Origin: Prevotella sp.
GTDB lineage: Bacteria > Bacteroidota > Bacteroidia > Bacteroidales > Bacteroidaceae
Length of the DNA stretch: 36,482 bases
Assembly: GCA_017476785.1 (NCBI GenBank)
Contig: JAFUZD010000065.1
Coordinates: 1 to 36,482 of the forward strand
Direction of reading: 5' to 3'
Shown here: positions 31,373 through 36,482 of the stretch, piece after piece
Position numbering within the stretch: the stretch's first letter is position 1
How the letters are laid out: the number at the start of each line of letters is the position of its first letter
Notes under the pieces: model-generated
Databases searched by the model: none
Seen by the model: only the letters and a program-made list of their open reading frames with translations
Told to the model about the DNA's origin: nothing
Position numbers and translations under genes: made by a program

Positions 31373-31552
31373 CTCCGAGAACTCGGAGAACTCAGAGCGC
31401 TCCGAGTGCTCCGAGACCTCCGAGAACCCAGAGAGCTCAGAGACCTCCGAGAACTCCGAGCCCTCCGAGTGCTCCGAGACCTCCGAGAACCCAGAGAGCT
31501 CAGAGACCTCCGAGAACTCCGAGCCCTCCGAGTGCTCCGAGACCTCCAAGCG
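31373..31552. repeat. CTCCGAGNN tandem array with 63-bp higher-order repeat
   Basis: Twenty consecutive 9-bp units, each a 7-bp core CTCCGAG or a one/two-base variant (CTCAGAG, CCCAGAG, CTCGGAG, CTCCAAG) plus a variable dinucleotide. Units start at 31373 and every 9 bp after that without a slip. Seven units form a larger repeat: 31400-31462 and 31463-31525 match unit by unit, and a third copy begins at 31526. The array lies between the convergent response-regulator and HAD genes. It is not CRISPR: there are no spacers and the period is 9 bp. Confidence 0.92.
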
Positions 31553-31564
31553 CCCCGCTCCCCC

Positions 31565-32278
31565 TCACAAAAGAATGCCCTCCAGCTCGCTGAAGTGCGT
31601 GATCTTCATCAGCCGCTCGTGGGGATACTCCTCGCTCTTCTCCAGCTCCCACACCACGCTGAACGGGATGTGGACGGCCCACGCACCGATGGCCAGTGCC
31701 GGAGCAATGTCGCTGCGGAACGAGTTGCCCACCATCAGCAGCTCGCCGGGTGCCACGTCCATACGGGCGCAGAGCTGGCGGAACTCGGCCTCGCCCTTAT
31801 CCGACACCGTCTCCACGTGACTGAAGTAGCGGCCCAGCCCCGAGCGTTGCAGCTTGCTCTCCTGATCGAGCAGCTCGCCCTTGGTGAACACGACGAGCCG
31901 ATAGCGGCCCGACTGCTGCAAGCGGCGCAGCGTGGGTTCCACGCCGTCGAGCGGCGTGGCCGGCAGGCGCAGCAGCTCCTTCCCCAGCAGGATGAGCTGT
32001 TCGACGATGCGGGCGGGCAGCTGGTAGTTGGAGATGCGCAGGGCATTCTCGACGAGAGAGATGGTAAAGGCCTTCGTGCCGTAGCCCAGCAGCGGCATAT
32101 TGGCCCGTTCGGTGGCAAACAGTCCGGCTGAGACGGCCGCCGGCTCGGCATAGGGAGCCAGCAGCCGACAGCACTCCTGCTCCACGCGGTCGAAGTGCGA
32201 CTGGCAGTCCCACAGCGTGTCGTCAGCATCAAAGGCAACGACGCGAATGGTCTGCGGAGAAAATGATAAGGTGCTCAT
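31565..32278 (-). CDS. HAD-superfamily hydrolase
   Basis: A 237-residue haloacid-dehalogenase-type phosphatase. All four motifs are seen: I, AFDADDTLWD (nucleophile Asp and general acid near residue 17-19); II, VVFTKGE; III, the lysine in SDKGEAEF; IV, MVGNSFRSDI. The helical cap between motifs I and II is of the C1 type. The substrate (a phosphorylated sugar, nucleotide or phosphoglycolate) cannot be told. It ends 12 bp from the CTCCGAG array and starts divergently from metK. Confidence 0.92.
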   Translation of the reverse strand: MSTLSFSPQTIRVVAFDADDTLWDCQSHFDRVEQECCRLLAPYAEPAAVSAGLFATERANMPLLGYGTKAFTISLVENALRISNYQLPARIVEQLILLGKELLRLPATPLDGVEPTLRRLQQSGRYRLVVFTKGELLDQESKLQRSGLGRYFSHVETVSDKGEAEFRQLCARMDVAPGELLMVGNSFRSDIAPALAIGAWAVHIPFSVVWELEKSEEYPHERLMKITHFSELEGILL

Positions 32279-32282
32279 CCTG

Positions 32283-32290
32283 CAAAGTTA
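32283..32290 (-). promoter_or_regulatory. -7 box for the HAD gene
   Basis: TAACTTTG on the minus strand, 4 bp before the ATG: an almost leaderless message. Its -33 position falls in the heptamer repeat. Confidence 0.5.
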
Positions 32291-32296
32291 CAAAAT

Positions 32297-32324
32297 AATT
32301 CTTAATTCTTAATTCTTAATTCTC
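32297..32324. repeat. AATTCTT heptamer repeat in a divergent promoter
   Basis: Four units of 7 bp (the last AATTCTC) fill the space between the oppositely facing -7 boxes of the HAD gene and metK, covering where both -33 elements would fall. Confidence 0.8.
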
Positions 32325-32334
32325 AATTTCTTCG

Positions 32335-32342
32335 TATCTTTG
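32335..32342 (+). promoter_or_regulatory. -7 box for metK
   Basis: TATCTTTG, 44 bp before the metK ATG. The leader is too short and unstructured for a SAM riboswitch, and none was seen. Confidence 0.65.
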
Positions 32343-32386
32343 CAGCCTGAAACCATTTTACCGATTTATAGCTAAGGAAAAGAAGT

Positions 32387-33643
32387 ATGTCATATCTGTT
32401 TTCATCAGAATCAGTCAGCGAGGGCCATCCCGACAAAGTGGCCGACCAGATAAGCGACGCGCTGCTCGACCAGTTTCTGGCCTACGACGAGCACGCCCGC
32501 TGCGCCATTGAGACGTTTGTCACCACCGGGCAGGTGGTGATTATGGGCGAAGTGCGCTCGTCGGAGTACATCGACCTGCAGACCATTGCCCGCAAGACCA
32601 TCAAGCGCATAGGCTACACGAAGGCCGAATATGAGTTCGACGGCGACTCGTGCGGCATACTGACGGCCATACACGAGCAGAGCGAGGACATCAACCGCGG
32701 CGTGGACCGCGAGGACGACGAGGAACAGGGGGCCGGCGATCAGGGAATGATGTTCGGCTATGCCACCCGCGAGACGGAGAACCTGATGCCCGTATCGCTC
32801 GACTTGGCCCATCTGATAATGCGCACGCTGGCCGACATCCGCAAAGAGGGGAAGGTGATGACCTACCTGCGCCCCGACGCCAAGAGTCAGGTGACGGTGC
32901 AGTACAGCGACGACGGCGTGCCCGAGCGCATCGACACCATCGTGGTCAGCACCCAGCACGACGCGTTTGCCAGCGACGAGGCAATGCTGCAGACCATCCG
33001 TAAGGACGTGGTCAGCATCCTCATCCCCCGCGTCAATCAGCAGATTCACTCGGAAAAGGTGCTGCGCCTCTTCGGCGACGACATCAAATACTACGTCAAC
33101 CCCACGGGCAAGTTTGTCATCGGAGGACCTCACGGCGACACCGGACTGACCGGCCGCAAGATTATCGTCGACACCTACGGCGGCAAAGGCGCGCACGGCG
33201 GCGGGGCCTTCTCGGGTAAGGACTCGTCGAAGGTAGACCGCTCGGCAGCCTATGCAGCCCGCCACATTGCAAAGAATATGGTGGCGGCAGGCGTCAGCGA
33301 CGAGATGCTGGTGCAAATCAGCTATGCCATCGGCGTGGCACGCCCGATGAACATCTACGTCAACACCTACGGCCGCAGCCACGTCAGCCTGAGCGACGCC
33401 GAGATAGCCCGGCGCATAGAGCGGCTGTTCGACCTGCGACCCAAAGCCATAGAGCGCACGCTGAAGCTGCGCCAGCCGATGTATCTCGAAACGGCCGCCT
33501 ACGGCCATCTGGGCCGCAAGCCCGAGGTGGTGAAGAAGACCTTCACCAGCCGCTACCACGAGGAGAAGACCATCGACGTGGAACTGTTTACGTGGGAGAA
33601 GCTGGACCGCGTAGACGACATCAAACGGGAGTTCGGACTCTAA
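32387..33643 (+). CDS. metK: S-adenosylmethionine synthetase
   Basis: Makes S-adenosylmethionine from methionine and ATP, the methyl donor for the O-methyltransferase in this window among others. It has 418 residues, slightly longer than the 384 of E. coli. Signatures: [19 protein letters not shown] near the N-terminus (His14, Asp16 at the active site), [10 protein letters not shown] (ATP/methionine region) and [18 protein letters not shown] around residues 270-285 (phosphate loop). A short insertion, [11 protein letters not shown], precedes GDQG, as in many Bacteroidota versions. It is followed by the DUF4271 gene after 10 bp. Confidence 0.97.
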   Translation: MSYLFSSESVSEGHPDKVADQISDALLDQFLAYDEHARCAIETFVTTGQVVIMGEVRSSEYIDLQTIARKTIKRIGYTKAEYEFDGDSCGILTAIHEQSEDINRGVDREDDEEQGAGDQGMMFGYATRETENLMPVSLDLAHLIMRTLADIRKEGKVMTYLRPDAKSQVTVQYSDDGVPERIDTIVVSTQHDAFASDEAMLQTIRKDVVSILIPRVNQQIHSEKVLRLFGDDIKYYVNPTGKFVIGGPHGDTGLTGRKIIVDTYGGKGAHGGGAFSGKDSSKVDRSAAYAARHIAKNMVAAGVSDEMLVQISYAIGVARPMNIYVNTYGRSHVSLSDAEIARRIERLFDLRPKAIERTLKLRQPMYLETAAYGHLGRKPEVVKKTFTSRYHEEKTIDVELFTWEKLDRVDDIKREFGL

Positions 33644-33653
33644 GCTGGGAGCA

Positions 33654-34679
33654 ATGGTGCAGGACAGTATCGTGGCCGTTCAAGAGCAGACCGCCATACC
33701 CGGCGAGCTGGTCATCCAGCAGCCAGCGGTGCGGCCGCGCACACCCTACCAAGTGCTGCGCGCATTGCCGCGCGACGCCACCCCTGCCCAGCAAGACTCA
33801 GCCATACAGGCTGCCTTCCACCCGTCGGAAATCAGATACAGCAGCCAGCCGGACACGCTGCATCTGCCCGGACACGCGCCGGCACGCAGCCTGACGACGG
33901 TAGACATCCCCAAATATTATAAGGAGGGATTCTTCTCGAAATACACGCTGCTGCACCCCGAGCTCAGCGTCGAGCGCTACGGCGTGGCGGGCGACCCCAT
34001 CCCCTACACCATCCGCGGCGACAATATGATTACGTCGCTGCTGCTGGCCTGCTTCATCCTCGCCGTCATTGCCATCTCCAACGCCCGCCGCTTCATTGCC
34101 CGGCAGGCAAAGGACTTCTTCTACACCCCGCGCGAGGGAACCACCGTCATCACCGAGACGTCGAGCGAGCTGCGCTTCCAGACCTTCCTCGTGATGCTCA
34201 CCAGCCTGCTGCTGGCACTCATCTTCTACTTCTACACCACGACCTATATCGGCGACACCTTCATCCTGCAGTCGCAATACCACCTGATAGCCATCTACTT
34301 CGGGGCAACGATGGGCTACTTCCTCACTAAGGCACTGCTCTACACGGCGGTCAATGCCGTGTTCTTCGACAGCAAGCGCAACGTGCAGTGGATGAAGGTG
34401 CTGGTCTTCATCACCAGCATCGAGGGCGCGCTACTGTTCCCTGCCGTAATGCTGCAGACGTATTTCGACTTAAAGATACAGAATGTCACAACTTATTTTA
34501 TTATCGTACTCGTACTGGTCAAATTACTGACAATTTATAAGTGCTACGTCATCTTTTTCCGCCGAAACGTCGTCAGTTTGCAAATTATTTTGTACTTTTG
34601 CACCCTCGAAATGATACCTATGCTCGCTTTCTGGAGGGCGCTGGTCATTATTGGCAATTATTTGAAAATAAATTTTTAG
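33654..34679 (+). CDS. DUF4271 integral membrane protein
   Basis: A 341-residue protein. A soluble N-terminal part (about 1-120) is rich in Pro and Gln, then comes a membrane region with six or seven hydrophobic helices (first near 125-143, MITSLLLACFILAVIAISNA; last near the C-terminus, EMIPMLAFWRALVIIGNYL). This layout and the position before a hemD-like gene match the DUF4271 family of Bacteroidota, whose function is unknown. The last 200 bp of the gene are notably richer in A and T than the rest and contain a possible promoter for the next gene. It starts 10 bp after metK. Confidence 0.85.
   Translation: MVQDSIVAVQEQTAIPGELVIQQPAVRPRTPYQVLRALPRDATPAQQDSAIQAAFHPSEIRYSSQPDTLHLPGHAPARSLTTVDIPKYYKEGFFSKYTLLHPELSVERYGVAGDPIPYTIRGDNMITSLLLACFILAVIAISNARRFIARQAKDFFYTPREGTTVITETSSELRFQTFLVMLTSLLLALIFYFYTTTYIGDTFILQSQYHLIAIYFGATMGYFLTKALLYTAVNAVFFDSKRNVQWMKVLVFITSIEGALLFPAVMLQTYFDLKIQNVTTYFIIVLVLVKLLTIYKCYVIFFRRNVVSLQIILYFCTLEMIPMLAFWRALVIIGNYLKINF
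34593..34600 (+). promoter_or_regulatory. Possible -7 box for hemD inside the DUF4271 gene
   Basis: TACTTTTG fits TAnnTTTG and lies 86 bp before the hemD start, within coding sequence that turns locally AT-rich. There is no clear -33. Confidence 0.4.
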
Positions 34680-34686
34680 GACACCG

Positions 34687-35433
34687 ATGATTAAGAAGAT
34701 TCTGGTTTCACAGCCGAAGCCGTCGAGCGAGAAGTCTCCCTACTTCGATATTGCGGCTAAATATGGGGTGGAATTGGTTTTCCGCCCGTTCATCAAGGTT
34801 GAAGGACTGTCAGCCAAAGAGTTCAGGGCACAGAAAGTAAGCATTCTCGACTATACGGCGATAGTGTTCACGTCGCGCCACGCCATTGACAACTTCTTCA
34901 AGTTGGCCAAAGAGCTGCGCATAACGATTCCCGAGGATATGAAGTATTTCTGCGTGACGGAGACCATCGCGCTCTATATCCAGAAGTACGTTCAGTACCG
35001 CAAGCGTAAGGTGTTTTTCGGTACGACAGGCAAGATGCCCGACCTGCTGCCCACAATGGTCAAGCACAAAGGCGAGAAATACCTCATCCCGATGAGCGAC
35101 GTGCACAACGACACGATAGCCAAGCTGATGGAGTCCAAGAAGCTGACGTACAAGGAGTGTGTGATGTATCGCACCGTGAGCAACGACTTCACCCCCGAAG
35201 AGGTGGAGGCTTTCGACTACGATATGCTCATCTTCTTCAGTCCCTCGGGCATCGAGTCGCTCACCAAGAACTTCCCCAACTTCGAGCAGGGCGACATTGC
35301 CATTGCCACCTTCGGGCCGGCTACGGCAAAGGCCGTGAAAGATGCAGGCCTGCGGCTCGACCTCGAAGCACCCACGGACCAGTACCCCTCGATGACGGGC
35401 GCACTGCAGCACTTCCTCGCAGAGAAGAAATAA
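34687..35433 (+). CDS. hemD: Uroporphyrinogen-III synthase family protein
   Basis: A 248-residue protein with the two-domain HemD fold: KKILVSQPKPSSEKSPYF at the start, YTAIVFTSRHAIDNFF (domain 1), then YRTVSNDFTPEEV, MLIFFSPSGIESL and IATFGPATAKAVKDAGL (typical HemD closing motif). HemD closes the linear tetrapyrrole into uroporphyrinogen III. The rest of the haem pathway is not in this window, and many Prevotella-like organisms keep only part of it, so the true role may be vestigial or different. It sits 7 bp after the DUF4271 gene and 25 bp before rnpA. Confidence 0.88.
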   Translation: MIKKILVSQPKPSSEKSPYFDIAAKYGVELVFRPFIKVEGLSAKEFRAQKVSILDYTAIVFTSRHAIDNFFKLAKELRITIPEDMKYFCVTETIALYIQKYVQYRKRKVFFGTTGKMPDLLPTMVKHKGEKYLIPMSDVHNDTIAKLMESKKLTYKECVMYRTVSNDFTPEEVEAFDYDMLIFFSPSGIESLTKNFPNFEQGDIAIATFGPATAKAVKDAGLRLDLEAPTDQYPSMTGALQHFLAEKK

Positions 35434-35458
35434 CCGACATACTTATATATATAATAAG

Positions 35459-35857
35459 GTGAACCCTCTTAGTGCGACGCTGAGCAAAGGAGAGCGCCTG
35501 TGCAGCCAGCGGCTGACGGAACAGCTCTTCGGCGGAGTGAACCGCCACTCGATGGCATTCTTTCCGCTGCGCTTGGTGTGGATGGAGACCGAGCGGGCTG
35601 AGGGAGCACCGCCGGCACAGCTGCTCATCAGCGTGCCCAAGCGCAGGCTGAAGCACGCCGTGGCGCGCAACCGGGTGAAGCGACAGATACGCGAAGCCTA
35701 TCGCCAAGCCAAGGCGACGCTCTACGAACGGCTGGAGGCCACACCCGGGCGAACCGTCTTGCTGGCATTCATCTGGCAGGCCGACGAGCTGTACAGCACG
35801 AAGGAGGTGGACCAGCACGTGGGCCGCCTGCTACAACGACTGACCGAGAAGATATGA
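35459..35857 (+). CDS. rnpA: Ribonuclease P protein component
   Basis: Protein subunit of RNase P, which helps the catalytic RNA trim the 5' end of tRNA precursors. It has 132 residues. [19 protein letters not shown] is the usual opening, and the RNR signature [13 protein letters not shown] (70-82) is intact. The start is GTG at 35459; no ATG lies in frame at a reasonable distance. The common rpmH gene is not upstream, but the partner yidD overlaps its end by 4 bp (ATGA), giving coupled translation. Confidence 0.95.
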   Translation: MNPLSATLSKGERLCSQRLTEQLFGGVNRHSMAFFPLRLVWMETERAEGAPPAQLLISVPKRRLKHAVARNRVKRQIREAYRQAKATLYERLEATPGRTVLLAFIWQADELYSTKEVDQHVGRLLQRLTEKI

Positions 35858-36108
35858 AGACACTGACGAGCCGCGCCCTGCATCTACTATCGCAGGCGGC
35901 CGTATGGTTGTTGCTGCTGCCCATCCGCTTCTATCAGGCAGCCATCACACCCTATACGCCCCCATCCTGCCGCTTCACGCCCACGTGCAGCGAGTATGCG
36001 CGGCAGGCACTCATCAAGCACGGCCCCATACGCGGCCTATGGCTGGCCATCCGCCGCCTGCTACGCTGCCACCCGTGGGGCGGCAGCGGCTACGACCCCG
36101 TTCCCTGA
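35854..36108 (+). CDS. yidD: Membrane insertion efficiency factor YidD
   Basis: An 84-residue membrane-associated protein. The signature [15 protein letters not shown] followed by [14 protein letters not shown] is diagnostic of YidD, and the N-terminal helix is amphipathic. YidD assists YidC-dependent insertion of membrane proteins. The start codon overlaps the rnpA stop by 4 bp. Its stop codon is at the edge of the second CTCCGAG array; the last coding bases and TGA form a degenerate unit (CTGAG). Confidence 0.95.
   Translation: MKTLTSRALHLLSQAAVWLLLLPIRFYQAAITPYTPPSCRFTPTCSEYARQALIKHGPIRGLWLAIRRLLRCHPWGGSGYDPVP

Positions 36109-36482
<374 letters not shown>

Noticed and set aside
31181-31549. 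A Ser/Glu-rich repetitive protein across the CTCCGAG array
   Set aside because: A 9-bp period leaves all frames open and repetitive. The frame runs through the hairpins into the end of the response-regulator gene, and the second array has 10-bp units that would break any such peptide.
31373-31552. CRISPR array
   Set aside because: Units are 9 bp with no unique spacers, and no cas genes are in the window.
32343-32386. SAM riboswitch before metK
   Set aside because: Only 44 bases separate the -7 box from the ATG, and no helices of a SAM riboswitch can be formed there.

Overview
The window comes from a GC-rich chromosome of the phylum Bacteroidota, most likely order Bacteroidales and close to Prevotella. 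The evidence is: Bacteroidota promoter elements (-7 TAnnTTTG, once with a clear -33 TTTG) ahead of many genes; the gene order DUF6242 lipoprotein, porG, uppS, bamA, several ompH/skp genes and murI, which I recall from Porphyromonas gingivalis; DUF4271, hemD, rnpA, yidD and tyrS together; and a C10 cysteine protease ending in a type IX secretion sorting domain. The species cannot be fixed from the sequence alone. No tRNA, rRNA, insertion sequence, phage gene or CRISPR array was seen.

Layout. 1-1023 is the 3' part of pckA with a strong terminator. 1279-2232 holds a small lipoprotein gene and, on the other strand, a 31-residue single-membrane-span ORF with its own promoter box and hairpin. 2233-10389 is one long envelope operon: a propeller lipoprotein, PorG, UppS (lipid carrier), BamA, three OmpH/Skp chaperones and MurI (D-glutamate for peptidoglycan). 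Convergent to it are a LolC/E-type permease and rbfA (10426-12008). 12297-18699 reads rightward: a TPR lipoprotein, a thioredoxin-fold lipoprotein without active-site cysteines, a GltD-like oxidoreductase and the C10 protease. 18775-20670 reads leftward: two small hypotheticals and xerD. aroQ and an O-methyltransferase follow, divergent from xerD.

21935-28040 is the accessory part, all on the minus strand: a lipoprotein carrying a DnaJ-like double zinc motif, a Sel1-repeat protein with a lysine-rich front, and three tandem paralogues of an exported protein family I cannot name. 28438-31230 is a two-component pair: a lipobox/TPR histidine kinase and a LytTR regulator. 31231-31564 is a structured non-coding stretch: several hairpins followed by twenty 9-bp CTCCGAGNN repeats arranged in a 63-bp higher-order repeat. 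A second array of the same element lies at 36114-36206 between yidD and tyrS. A HAD phosphatase diverges from metK across a heptamer repeat, and metK, DUF4271, hemD, rnpA, yidD and the start of tyrS close the window.

Functionally the window is dominated by cell-envelope assembly: lipid carrier, outer-membrane protein insertion, periplasmic chaperones, lipoprotein release, type IX secretion and one secreted protease. The least explained parts are the CTCCGAG repeat arrays, the three-gene paralogue operon, the DnaJ-zinc lipoprotein and the 31-residue membrane peptide.
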